A stretch of 64,000 nt of DNA from contig NC_056527.1 in assembly GCF_019175285.1 (NCBI RefSeq), forward strand, positions 105,759,823 to 105,823,822, read 5' to 3'. Below the pieces are notes generated by a model, which saw nothing but the letters and a program-made list of their open reading frames with translations, made no database searches and was not told the DNA's origin. This document shows, piece by piece, positions 11,029 to 21,594 of this stretch. The first letter of the stretch is position 1. Each line of letters starts with the position of its first letter. Source of the DNA: Sceloporus undulatus (taxonomy: Eukaryota > Chordata > Lepidosauria > Squamata > Phrynosomatidae). The position numbers and the translations under genes are program-made.

Positions 11029-12829
11029 GTAAGGACAACACCAATGGGAAGTCCATAGACAAAATATAAAAAGGAAGAGTAGAATGGCAACAAGATGTTT
11101 CTGGAAATTCTTTGAATTACTATTCTGGATTTTTCAAATTAGTGGGTTATACTGGCAGATGGGGACGGATTTATGGGATTCACAGTTTAGGAAGGATTAT
11201 TTATTATTCTTAGACAGAGAACTCTAGTACCTCACAGGTCCACTAACCCCAGGATTCCAGAAGATGTAGCTAATCCATGGCAGTTATAGTGGAATTATAG
11301 TGCTATAATTGTGTGTGATGTGAAAAGATCCTTGATCAGGACCAGACAGATCTCAGGTTTGTGGCAGGATCTATTTTGGTTTTTATTCAAACCCCAACCA
11401 GTGCCAGATGAAAAAGAATCAACAAATACAGAACCTAGGCACTAGTTCTGAGTCTGTTGTTGTTGTGTGTCTTGAAGTAATTTCCATCTAATCATGACCC
11501 TAAAGGCAAACCTATCACTCAGGATTTTTGGCAAGATTTGTTCCAAGGGGGTCTGTTCATACCTTCCTCTGAGGCTGAAAGACTTGCTCAAGATCACCCA
11601 GTACTGAAACTAAATAGAGCACACAGCCTTTCTGTACACATATCAGAAGTTCAGTATAATTAAGGGTGGAATAAAGGAACCATTTTGTTGCTGTTGTTGT
11701 TGAACAAGCAAGAATCAGAGATCCTTGTCAACCTACTGTACATCATTCAAAGATTAGTGATTAGATTCATGCTGGCTACCTCTGATCAAGATAGGGAAGG
11801 AGAGGTGAGGTTATGGAGAGGTGGGCAAAGAGATAAGAGTGTGAACATGTGCCTAGAAGAGTAACAGCAGTAATCAAAGTCATGGTGGTTATAGCAGTAA
11901 ATTATAATGGATGAAAAGCAGGATGGATAAATATGTGGATCTGTAGACAAAGAAGGAAAACCAGAAGGAGTGGAAGGAAAGATGGACATACAAGTGGCAA
12001 TAACAGGAGGTCCATTCACATATGGAACAGGCTCCTTATTTTTTGCTATATTGTCTGTAGGAGATCACACAGAGTGAAGTAGACTGTACATAGAAATCAT
12101 CAGCAGTAACCAATAGCTATTTTGGCAACTGAATTGACAGGGTTTTGTTGTTGTTGTTGTTTTACTATAGTAAAAAAAGGCAGCTAGCCACTGTAGATCA
12201 TGTGTTAAAGCCTGTGTCCATTAAAAAGGTACAGTTCAGTATATAACCCCCTTCTTCCTCTGCTTTCTTACCTACAGCCTCGTGTGACCCCTGAGGGTGA
12301 GTACATCCCCCTGGATCACAATGATGTCAATGTAGGCTTCGACAGTGGCACTGACCGCATCTTTCTGGTGTCACCAGTGACAATCGTACATGAAATTGAT
12401 GCTGAAAGCCCCCTGTACGAATATGGCCCTGCTGATCTGGCTGAGGCTGACTTTGAACTGGTGGTTATCTTGGAAGGTATGGTGGAAGCCACAGCAATGA
12501 CCACACAATGCCGTAGCTCCTTCCTGCCCAGCGAGCTGCGCTGGGGACACCGCTTTGAGCCCGTACTCTTTGAACGACGCGGCCACTATGAGATTGACTT
12601 CCTGCATTTCAATCGTACATATGAGGTACCCGGAACCCCAGCTTGCAGTGCTAAGGAGTTGAGTGAACGCAAATACAGGGCACCCCCTGCAGGGGCCACA
12701 GCTGCTCGTGCCTCCTTCTGCTATGAGAATGAGGTAGCACTCAGCTGTTGCCGTGAGGAAGAGGAGGAAGAGGAAAAGCAAAGCAGCAGGCGAGTGAGCC
12801 TGGAGAATGAGATGTCCACCACTACGTGA
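10330..12829 (+). CDS. KCNJ14: KCNJ14: inward-rectifier potassium channel Kir2.4
   Basis: Plasma-membrane K+ channel of the Kir2 group; tetramers pass inward K+ current and are gated by PIP2 and blocked by internal polyamines and Mg2+. Coding exons 10330-11028 and 12278-12829 join in phase 0 to give 416 residues (human Kir2.4 is about 436). The start is chosen because [12 protein letters not shown] matches the human MGLARALRRLSG. TM1 spans about 82-106. The pore helix and filter TSIGYG are at 141-146, and the extracellular cysteines are C122 and C154. The rectification aspartate is D172 in TM2. The PIP2-binding KPKKRNETL starts at K185. The cytoplasmic domain holds EYIPLDH and [18 protein letters not shown]. 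The tail is glutamate-rich and lacks a Kir2.1-type SEI PDZ end. N-terminus, length and tail favour KCNJ14 over KCNJ2/4/12. Confidence 0.97.
11029..12277 (+). other. KCNJ14 intron
   Basis: A 1.25 kb GT-AG intron. It holds a SINE-like block on the - strand (about 11455-11630, with TTGGCAAGATTTGTTCCAAG and CCTTCCTCTGAGGCTGAAAG) and a possible decayed MITE at 11208-11330. No other exon seen. Confidence 0.7.
11455..11630 (-). mobile_element. tRNA-derived SINE, 3' part
   Basis: The reverse complement carries the SINE body (GATCTTGAGCAAGTC, TCAGAGGAAGG, AAATCTTGCCAAAAA) and an AATTACTTCAAGACACACAA tail as in the copy at 61386. Confidence 0.65.
12278..12829 (+). CDS. KCNJ14: KCNJ14 coding exon 2 (residues 234-416)
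   Basis: Acceptor TTCTTACCTACAG ends at 12277. Reads [20 protein letters not shown] onward to TGA at 12827-12829. Near the end a run of Glu codons (about 12757-12777) follows the conserved ENEVALSCC block. Confidence 0.97.
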   Translation, partial: PRVTPEGEYIPLDHNDVNVGFDSGTDRIFLVSPVTIVHEIDAESPLYEYGPADLAEADFELVVILEGMVEATAMTTQCRSSFLPSELRWGHRFEPVLFERRGHYEIDFLHFNRTYEVPGTPACSAKELSERKYRAPPAGATAARASFCYENEVALSCCREEEEEEEKQSSRRVSLENEMSTTT

Positions 12830-14022
12830 CAACAGTGATCTCTTTGGACTGAGGAGGGACAGTGGGAAGTGGGCATAGCTCCATCACCACACTTCATATT
12901 GTTGGGCAGCTGGGGTAACTGGCCAAAGAATAACGCTTTCATACTTCATTCACCCTGTTCCCAAATCTGGCAACTAGGTTTTGGCTTTCTGGAACAAGTA
13001 GCGATGTCTCTCTTGGACTGCAGACAGACGGAAATGCTCATTTCTGAGTATCTAGGCTCAAATGACAGTTCTGGCACAAGCTGAAGCATTCTCTCTCCCT
13101 CATGCCTATGATAATCCGAGCTGTTGAAGAGAGTTAAAGAATTACAAATGGGAGAGGCAGGTGACAAATGAACACTCCATAGGAAAATTTGAGTTGTAAG
13201 AAAGTACCTGTTCCATCTGTCTCTGAGGAGCTGGAATATTACCTGCCTTCTACGGCAGTGTGATTTCTGGTTGTATTAATACTGATGGGATCTTGATGGA
13301 TCTACCCATCAAGACAGTATGAGGAGCATATAAATTGTTCTCAGTCAGGAAAATCTCTCACATGTTTCTCTGGGGCAAAGATGTCTTCTTTATAGGGCTC
13401 TACAATGAATAAGAGGCAGTAAGGTTAAGTGGAAATGACTAGTCAATGGAATTACAGGGAATTGGAATGTATCTATAACGTCTAGGAAAAGTGCAAAGGG
13501 GGTGGCTTGTTTTGTAGCGTTTTAGAGGTGTGTTTCTCATTTGCTACAAGGGCTAGAAATTATATGCCCAATGGGCTATAAACTGCACATGATCTTAACT
13601 GCCCTCCCCCCAGCCCCAAAACTTGTTTGTCAAGCCTAAATGAAGAAACCCTGTTTAAACTCCAGCAAAACTAACTGGATGGTGTGGATTTTTTTTTTTA
13701 CGAAAAAATATCTGAATGCATACCATGGGCTGACAATGTTTATAATAAGGTGAATATTTCTTTATGAGATGTATAAGTTGTATAAAATATGTTCTCATAA
13801 AAAATGAAATTAAAACTATTTTAACCCCCCTCATGTTTGAAGTCCTGCAAAAGAAAATGAACAGTATATAATGAAGGAAGATATATGCCCAAATGCAAAC
13901 AATGCACAGTCATTGCCACCATATCTTAAATTTAGGAACAAAGGCCAGAATCTTACATCATTGTCTCCATATATAACTTTATATGCTATGTGGCAGAGGC
14001 AGTAAGAAACACTGTTAATAAA
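12830..14022 (+). other. KCNJ14: Probable KCNJ14 3' UTR
   Basis: Largely repeat-free sequence after the stop codon. The first plausible poly(A) hexamers are ATTAAA at 13809-13814 and AATAAA at 14017-14022; I cannot tell which is used, or whether the transcript is longer. Confidence 0.4.
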
Positions 14023-14704
14023 TTGTGAAGATAGGTAACGGGACACCAGCAAGTGTGCCCAATATGCATTGGTGCCTGATGTGCATCAGTCCCATTGCAC
14101 ATCAGTCGCTTTGCCGGCTCTGCTACGTAGCAACTAACAGCAATCCTCTAGCAGATACAGATGTCACAAAACTGCCCAATTGTAATTCTCACATACTACA
14201 TCCAATTATGAAGATTCCCAAACAGTCTTTTTGTAACAGCCACAATATTCTGAAATATGGATATGAACCTATCTCCTGAAAAGGATTTACACACATGCCT
14301 CTCCCCAGTCAAATCAGATGCATATATTTCAGTGTGTTCTAGAAATAAGGGGGAAAGGGGGAAACAGACGAGGACCAGGTTTATGTCCTGACCACATCAC
14401 CATGGTCCACTGATGGTCAGATTGAAACTGTCTTGCAGAATATGAAATTGCCTTACATACAGTACTTGTCCACTTAATCTAGGCTTGTATGTTCCAGGTA
14501 TGACCCAAGTGAGGTTCTGGGGCTCCATGCAGAACCACTCATGGTTGTTTTTGTGGTGTCTGACACAGCCTCCAGGCTTCCCCAGACCACCATGAATGCT
14601 CCAAGAGCAACAATTCACCTTTTAAATGGATTGCCATGCTGTTTAGCTTCTTCTTTCCCCCCCAAAATAACCTAGAAGTAGACTTCCCCAGTCAGTTCTA
14701 CTTT

Positions 14705-14741
<37 letters not shown>

Positions 14742-16746
14742 CAGAATTTTGGCAGTCCTTCAGAACATCTCATGAAATTGGCCCTCAGAGCCACTAAAGT
14801 TGCTACCAGTCAGAGAAGACTATTAGCAAATTGTTCCAATTTCAAGCAGTGTTTTTTCTCATCAGTAGTTGGAGATGCTAAGTAAGGAGTGAAACAGACC
14901 CTCAGCATTCAAAACCAGTGCTCCACCACTAATCTCTGGTCCCTTCTCCATGTGACTCTCCTTCTACTGATTCATTTTCATTCATTTTAATGAGACATAA
15001 TGGAATTTGCTGAGATGCTCTATCTGTCTCCCACTTTTCTGGCCACAAGTGTCCCAAAACTACCATCAGTCCTATCATTGCCTTTGGAATGGGAATGAAA
15101 GGAAGGGAATTATCACAACATCAGTCTAAACATCTGCTTTTACCCCTGAAGCAGGGTGCATTTCAGTTCTATATGAGAAATCTCGATATAAACAGCTGCT
15201 GTTCAAGCTGGTTGGGTGACATCAGCGTAGGCTGAAGGTCAGAGCGGTGAGAGCTCAGATTGGATTCGCAGCTGGGAGCTCAGATTAATACGACACAGTC
15301 CCATCACTAATCCTGACTGCTTTATACCAGTAACACTGGAGGGAGGCAGACATATTTGGGACCCGCTTCCTCTGCACACCTCCCACATCCTGCTCCTCTC
15401 TCTGGTCACATCACCTTGTGCCTCAAAGTGCTGGCACCTGCTCTTCATTCCAGCACCACAGAAGTGATGGGATGTCAGGAACTCCTCAACAGCCACTACA
15501 GAGAAGGTGACAAGATCAAGTGGGAAAGCATTCCTGTTGAGCCAAAAATAACCTCTTATGTGCCCATATCTTCCAGCCTTGGACATCTATCAGATTCAGA
15601 TGGCATATGAAGGTCACCACAGGTTGGGACAGAGGTCAAACACCAGCTCCAGTCTCTTGGGGGGGGGGTGACCTGACATTCACCTGTGGCTTCCCCCACA
15701 TTGCGAATGACCTCCATTCTGACTTGCTAGTATTTCTCGAAATGATATAATAACAGCCTCCAACGTTTCCTTCGCCTTCAACAAGGCAAGGTCATTTGGC
15801 AGGTCTTTTGGGTCATCTCAGGAAAGGCAAAATGTTGAGATACAATGACAAGGCAATTATTATTATGTTATTTTACTTGATATAAATAAGTAGGAGGGAG
15901 GGAGAGGTCATTTAGATTTTTACAATTTTAATTCTGTTTTGTTTTAGTTCTTTATTTATTTTCTTCAGGCACCAAAATGCCTGCGGTTTTAGGCTGCTTG
16001 ATACCAATAACGACCTGTCATTATTGTGCCACACATCAGTATATTTATTATACTATCCATCCCTTCCTCCAAGGAGTTTAGGACAAGATTAGACCTCTCT
16101 TCACCATCCACTGTATCATCACACCAACTCAGTGAGGTAGCAGCTGACCCAAAATATCCAAGTAAGGTTGGATTGGGTGTGCATTTGAATTTAGGTCTCA
16201 TTGGTATAGTTTGAATGACCAAGTGAGCTGGAGACTCTGGGAACTGTAATACAACAAAGTAACTTTCCAAGCTCTGGCTTTAAAACTATTTAGCCACATG
16301 TTACTGCAGCCACAACCCCTCTTCTTTATCTCTGAAGAGATGTTCTCTACATTCTTAATTTAATAATAATAATAGGATTTATTTACAAATGGCAACTGAC
16401 AATGAACTGTGAAGCAGGTGACAGACAATTCAAACACAAGTCTTTCTGCTACTCTCACTTGTCCCCTGTCATACATACACACACAGCAAGGCTCCCGTAG
16501 CTCTAGGGGTTATCTGACTTGTCTCTTGCTCAAAGTCCTTCTTCCTCCCCCCATCAATCAAAAAATGGAAATCAGCTCTATAGCCAATACAGTGTACACA
16601 CTTCACATCTGCATTAAAGAACAGTTTAAAGGAAAGCAAATGTAAGTATTGCAAGTGAAAACAGCTATAGAAGCAAGGTCATCTGGATTGTCTCAGTAGA
16701 TGAGACAGTCCTGCAGGGCAATGCACATTGAGATGAAGGAGCCAGG
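14023..16746. other. Intergenic DNA between KCNJ14 and CYTH2
   Basis: No coding exon recognised. It contains a (TG)n run near 14705-14737. A GC-richer stretch at 15240-15610 is open on both strands (115 codons on -, 84 on +), but I recognise no domain in it. A/T-rich remnants lie near 15950 and 16365. Confidence 0.45.
14705..14737. repeat. (TG)n microsatellite
   Basis: About sixteen uninterrupted TG dinucleotides. Confidence 0.9.
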
Positions 16747-17124
16747 TCGCATACTCTCCAACTGACCTGATTTGGTAGGGACAGCCTTGGTTTATCCTCT
16801 GTCATCCCATTTTCAGCTGTTTTTCAAATGTCACTATTGCTCTCGCCTCCTATTTTCCCTCTTTGTCCACAGCTTACTTCAGTTGCTGCATACCAAGTTC
16901 AAAGTGCAAAAGTAGCTTATATTCATTAAATTCAAGAATGAGAAGAGGAGAGAAAGAGTGGAAACCTGCACTTCCCTGTAGACTCAGGCAAAAGCAACCC
17001 ACTGCAGCCTCTTCTAGTTGGTATGTTCTTCCTCATTCCTAATTTTTGTCACCTTGACCACACTTTGGTGTAGCTTGGCCATATGTGTCCTAGTTTTCAT
17101 CTGTGAAATGTTGGTGGCTATAGG
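16747..17124 (-). repeat. Non-autonomous repeat, family A, copy 3 (both ends)
   Basis: The + strand begins GCATACTCTCCAACTGACC. The reverse complement of the far end reads ATAGCCACCAACATTTCACA. Together they show matching ends of the family, about 378 bp apart. Internal blocks (GCAAAAGCAACCCACTGCAG, CAGCTTACTTCAGTTGC) are the reverse of those in copies 1, 2 and 5. Confidence 0.6.
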
Positions 17125-17525
17125 TCTGGGAATTTATCATCAGTGCTTGTCAGACTAGGATGGAACCCAGTTGTGCCTGATGGGGACAGAAGATTGGCCA
17201 GCTAAATACAGTCTGCAAGGAGGTAGCAGATAAGAAGAGGAAACCAAAAGAACCTTTATGCATGGAAGTAAGCACCTCCCTGACCTGACCCTATTTGTCA
17301 AAGAACACAAGAATACTGAAACTCCAGATCAAATGTTGAAACTACAGGGAGAGGAGGGTTATGGAAAAGTCAGTTTTGTAGCATTCTTGCGTCTCTGTCA
17401 ATCCTATATGGTACTAATCCTTTTAATCTCTACCACAGATGCCTAAGTCAAACCATTGGTTCACCTAGCCATTGGTTCTTCTGCACCTGTCTTTCCACTA
17501 ACACAGTACCTACTTTTAGACTCCA

Positions 17526-17665
17526 TCTCCCATGATAATAAATAATAAATAAATAAACTTTATTCTTCTACCCCATCTTTCTGCTGCAACAATCAAGGCG
17601 GCTTACATGACTAGAATATATTGGAATAATATATACTCTCAATAAATAAATTGACACCCCCCCCC
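17526..17665 (-). repeat. LINE/SINE 3'-end remnant with A/T-rich tail
   Basis: TAAATAAATAAACTTTATTC, ACCCCATCTTTCTG and CAATCAAGGCGGCTTACATG match a widespread squamate repeat terminus that also appears near 2346, 22447 and 33830. The clade is not determined. Confidence 0.45.
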
Positions 17666-17764
17666 CCTTTTAAAACAGGATTAAATGATGATGCTTGACC
17701 ATGCTGACTAGGGATTATGAGAAGTACACTTCAAAACTTGTGAAAGGCTAGACTCCACATTAAT

Positions 17765-17872
17765 TTTGGCTCTTCAGGCTTTCTGAGGCCTCTCTGGAGA
17801 TACCAGGGATTGAACTCAGTAGCCTTTACCTGCAAAGCATATGCTCTATCACTTAGCTATAGATTTCCCTCT
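17765..17872 (-). mobile_element. tRNA-derived SINE fragment
   Basis: The reverse complement reads AGCTAAGTGATAGAGCATAT then GCTTTGCAGGTAAAGG and GAGTTCAATCCCTGG. These are clear A-box and B-box-like elements of a tRNA-headed SINE of a different family from the one at 61386. Confidence 0.65.
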
Positions 17873-18830
17873 TTTCATCCACTGTAACAGTAAGGACAGT
17901 CATCTACTGGTGTTGTCATCCAGCATGAATGAAATGAAGTAACCAGACCACCTCTGATTTGAAAGATGGGCACAGAAGAGAGCAGTTTGCTGCACTCCAA
18001 ATGCTTAACTCCCAGTACCATCAAAGTGGCGAGAAGGCTAATGGGGACATCTCGCATTCCAGCTCATTTTTGAAAATCAAGAGTAGTTGTATAAGAACTG
18101 AGCATCAGAGAGACCAAGAATATAAATACTCAATAAACGAGGCATGGCAAATAGTTTCTCCACTCCAAGGGAATTATTTTAAGCAGATTCAGAAATGTGT
18201 TTGGGGCAAGTAAGCAAAAGAAATTCTGGTACAAAAGGCTGTGAGTATAGATTTGCTCCATCACCACCCTGTGCTAGCACTAAATCCATCGCTGGTAAAC
18301 TTGCTTGGCCTCCATCCAACTAATCAGCACTGACACAGGGCATCTTATTAGAGACAGATGGTTCACAAGCAACTCTTCATCTGGACCTGCCAGCAGTCGA
18401 AACAACACTTGAGCCTCCTGCTCAAAGAATCAACATTCACACACCAGTTATCTCAGTCAGCCAGCTCCCCATCTGATCTGACAGCAGCCTCATGACAGTA
18501 ACCCACAGCAGTCTGCGCTCACTTGCATTAATTCTCTACTCATCCATTTGGGGACTCACATGCACACAGAACTGTGGGATTTAGCATAGATTATCTTGCC
18601 ACACCCTCCAGCGTCTACCAATGGAACTACAATGTCTGGATTTTTCCTTTGCTGTGCTACATGGCACAAAAAGTGCTGTTGGCATTTCCTGAGCCTGGAA
18701 TTCACAAATGAGATCCACTTGCAGAGCGCAAGAGAAGCTCAAACAAACCATTCGTATCTTCAGTGAAAACATCCTGTGTCTTCTCTCATTTAAACCAACT
18801 TCTAAAAGATTTCCTCCCATTATCTTCAGG
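17873..18830. other. Intergenic DNA, nothing recognised
   Basis: No exon, promoter or familiar repeat seen. Confidence 0.4.
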
Positions 18831-19142
18831 TAAAAGTAAAGGTAAAGGTATTTTCCTTTGACAAGGTTGCTCATCTTCATTACTAAGCCGAAGAGTCAGC
18901 GCTGTCAAAGACAACTCTGTGATCGTATCGCCAGCAGGACTGCACAGAACGCTGTTACCTTCCCACTGAAGTGGTACATATTTATCTACCTGCACTTTGA
19001 CATGCTTTTGAACTGCTAGGTTGGCAGAAGCTGGGACTTGTGATAGGAGCTCACTTCATCACTTGGCACTTGGGCCACAATAACTGCCGACCTTGCAGTC
19101 ATCAAAGTCAGAGTCTTAACCACTGACCCACTGCGTCCCTCT
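18831..19142 (-). mobile_element. Sauria-type SINE with Bov-B-like (ACCTTT)n tail
   Basis: The reverse complement starts with a tRNA-like head (GACGCAGTGGGTCAGTGGTT), runs through CGAACTGC-like and CCAACCTAGCAGTTC blocks, and ends in repeats of ACCTTT (+ strand AGTAAAGGTAAAGGTA). A tail of this kind, shared with RTE/Bov-B LINEs, is characteristic of squamate SINEs and is the best single clue to the organism. Confidence 0.75.
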
Positions 19143-19223
19143 TAGAATACTTAATAGGTGTTACAACTAGTGTGTGCAACGCTTAAGAATTCTTGAGTAA
19201 GGAAGAAAGACAGCAATAACTTA

Positions 19224-19496
19224 GGACCGAAACAGACAGGCCAAAAGGACTGCACCAGGACTGCGCTGGCCCCAATTGTGCTGGAACAGTGGTGACCAAC
19301 AGGCCCAGTCCCTATCCAGGCCACTGTTGTGGTCCTGAACTGGATCCTCAGAATGAGAGGATCATACCTGCTCCTTTTTGGCCCAATTCTTCTTGCTTGG
19401 TGCAGCACCAGCACAGTTTCCAGTCATGTTCACAGCGTGCAATGTCTAAACTCTGCACCCCCAAAGCTGGTGCTTTGTGCCCATCTGTTTTAGGCC
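19224..19496. mobile_element. Harbinger-like MITE with TTA target duplication
   Basis: Begins GGACCGAAACAGACAGGCC and ends GCCCATCTGTTTTAGGCC, so the ends are inverted copies. TTA flanks both sides (19221-19223 and 19497-19499), as PIF/Harbinger insertions do. No coding capacity; about 273 bp. Confidence 0.65.
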
Positions 19497-19780
19497 TTAG
19501 AGGAAAAAAGTAAAGACTTTATCATAGTAACTTCATTCTAAAATAGTAAAGTTACTTAGGGTGCTAATCTAATCTAGCTGTATTCTAGGGAAGAGCTGAG
19601 AGAGTTCTAGGAAGGAGAGGAAGCGGAAGCATCCTTAAGAGACAAAAGCTCATTTTGATTTATCAATAATAAATTGTTGGAAAAAATGTGGTTTTTCCAC
19701 TATATCTTTAATCTCAAAGAAAAACAATGTGTAGAGAGATATTGTAGCACCTTTGAGACTAATGAAAGGGGGGGAAAGCA

Positions 19781-20136
19781 TACTCATCCCTCCACATTTG
19801 CGGCTTTGACTTTTGCAAATTTGATTATTCACAGATTTTTTTAACTTGTTCTCTCTAGGAATACTTAGGCCCTTCAGCGCAAATCAAGTCGCATGGAAGG
19901 ACCTAGACTAGAGATTCCTGCAGAGAACACTTCGCTAGGCATTTGTAGCTCCTCCAGTGCAGTTCTATGGTCAATATCTGGGCAGATGTTGACCACAGAG
20001 TTGCACTGGAGGACCTAGATATTCCTAGAGAGGTGTTCTCTCAGGTAAAAACATAGTGTTTTTGTTATTTGCAGTTTTTCCACATTCATGGGGGTCCTGT
20101 GCCCCTAACCCCAGCGAATGTGGAGGGACAAGTGTA
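19781..20136. mobile_element. Tc1/mariner-like MITE with long inverted ends
   Basis: Left end TACTCATCCCTCCACATTTG. The right end, reversed, is ATACACTTGTCCCTCCACATTCG. TA lies at both borders. Interior arms also pair (CTAGGAATACTTAGG, and CTCCAGTGCAGTTCTATGG against CCACAGAGTTGCACTGGAG). It is about 356 bp, palindromic, and similar to pogo/Tigger derivatives. A related interior fragment lies at 46815-46980. Confidence 0.7.
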
Positions 20137-20221
20137 TTCATTCTTCTAAAGAGGAAGGGACTGAGCTAGGGGAGAAGAAATGAATTCAGCTGGCAGAGTT
20201 CAGTCTTCGGCAAGGTGAAAT

Positions 20222-20410
20222 AATCTGCTGTCAAGTCGTTTCATACTTATGGCGACCCTATAATGGGCTTTTCTTGGCAAGATTCTTCAGAGGGGGCTTG
20301 CCCTCCTCTGAGGCTGAGAGAGTGTGACTTGCCCAGGATCACCCAATGGCCGAGCTGGGATTTGAATCCTGTGTACCAGTCACTCAAACCACTACGCCAG
20401 GTTGTCTCTC
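20222..20410 (-). mobile_element. tRNA-derived SINE
   Basis: The reverse complement carries a tRNA head (ACCTGGCGTAGTGGTTTGAG), GGGATTTGAATCC-type B box, TCCTGGGCAAGTCACACTC, and a tail matching ATAAGTATGAAACGACTTGA. Full or nearly full copy. Confidence 0.75.
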
Positions 20411-20663
20411 CCTTCTTGCAATATGGGGGTAGCCCAAATGCCCTCCTTTTCCAGGAGATGCCCTACATTTCAGCCTTCTGTCCAGGTCCAAAATGTCCTC
20501 CCTTTTGAGCCTGACTGAGAGAAGCATTACATTGCTATGAGTGGTTTTTTAATGGCTTTTCTTTGGTTATGTCCTCCGCTTTTCTTGACTGTCCTCCATT
20601 TTGCAGTGGCTTGTCTTCCTTTGTGGTCACCCTGTAATAGTCCTGAATGGGAAAGGCATAAGA

Positions 20664-20833
20664 GGCTGCATCCATACTGGAGAAATAACCCGGTTTGGTA
20701 CCGCTTTAACTCTTTGTCTGACTCTTTGCTATGGAATTCTGGGAGTTGGAGTTTGTTGTGGGGCCCAGAGCGGAGCCTTGAGCCAGGCAAAGAGTTAAAG
20801 CGGTACCAAACCGGGTTATTTCTCCAGTATGGA
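20664..20833. mobile_element. Palindromic MITE with perfect 46-bp arms
   Basis: By eye, 20671-20716 and 20788-20833 are exact inverted copies over 46 bp, separated by 71 bp. The outer GGCTGCATCC end is present on the left only. It belongs to the same broad family as 36393-36576, but its arms have no mismatch, unlike every other copy here. Confidence 0.85.
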
Positions 20834-20984
20834 ATTAGAAAGAAAGAAAAAAACATGGATTCCTCTCTTCCCTTTTGCTTATATGTTGTCTTTGATATGG
20901 CTCCATCCTAAAATAAATAAACAAATAATACAAATATAAGTATAATGAACAATATAAATATAATAATAAAAGAAAATAATAAAA

Positions 20985-21150
20985 TGCTACAGAATCCTGG
21001 GATTTGTAGTTCCTGGTGACACCAGAGCGATCTGACATAGAAGGCTAAATATCTCACAAAACTACAAATCCCAGGATTCCATAGGATGTCACTACAACAT
21101 TTTAAAGCGATGTCAAACTGCGTTATTTCTACAGTGCGGATACACTCCTT
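20985..21150 (+). mobile_element. Palindromic MITE, right-hand two thirds
   Basis: CTGGGATTTGTAGTTCCTGG pairs with CTACAAATCCCAGG, followed by the arm GATGTCAAACTGCGTTATTT and the end CAGTGCGGATACACTCC. The left arm is missing. Confidence 0.7.
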
Positions 21151-21275
21151 TCTTTTCCCCCCCAGGAAATCTAATTAGCACGCTATAGTTTTCCTATCTC
21201 TATGTTCAAAGGGGTGGGGCCACTGAAAGCCTTATATCCATGAAGAAGATCAGTTGGGCTCTTGTAGAAAATGTA

Positions 21276-21575
21276 ATTGGACGACTCCCCTGTCAATAAT
21301 ACCACGGAGATGCCTATTGGTTGCGATGGGCGTACGTCGTAATATGGGAACATCCTCCTTGTTTCTATTGGTTCCCTCGCCAGGCCGTCAAGGGCGGGCT
21401 AAAGAGTTCTTTCCTTCCTATTGGCTACGCTGTTCGTGGGGGGCGGGACGTTCCTTCTAGTGTAAGGCCAGGTGGCTGAGGGAGGAAGGCGCAGCCGTCG
21501 AAATCTCGAAGAAAGGAAAGACAAGGAGACAGTGGGGAGCTTGGCTTTTCCCTCTGTGGGGACGCTCTGGTCACC
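21276..21575 (+). promoter_or_regulatory. CYTH2: CYTH2 promoter and 5' UTR with four inverted CCAAT boxes
   Basis: A GC-richer stretch just upstream of the CYTH2 start. ATTGG (inverted CCAAT, the NF-Y core) occurs at 21276-21280, 21316-21320, 21367-21371 and 21420-21424, that is 40, 51 and 53 bp apart. A GGGGGGCGGGAC GC box follows near 21438-21449. There is no TATA box at a useful place. The transcription start is not visible and probably falls in about 21440-21520. The ATG sits in a good Kozak setting (TCACCATGG). Confidence 0.65.
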
Positions 21576-21594
21576 ATGGAGGACGGTATCTATG
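21576..21594 (+). CDS. CYTH2: CYTH2 coding exon 1
   Basis: ATG GAG GAC GGT ATC TAT G, ending in phase 1 before donor GTAGGT. Encodes MEDGIY. Confidence 0.93.

Noticed and set aside
10173-11093. 306-codon frame on the - strand over KCNJ14 exon 1
   Set aside because: Antisense shadow of the strongly conserved channel exon; no domain resemblance.
20527-20911. Overlapping frames on both strands near 20530-20910 sharing the same YWRNNPVWYRF peptide
   Set aside because: The shared peptide is an artefact of the perfect inverted repeat; both arms read the same on opposite strands.
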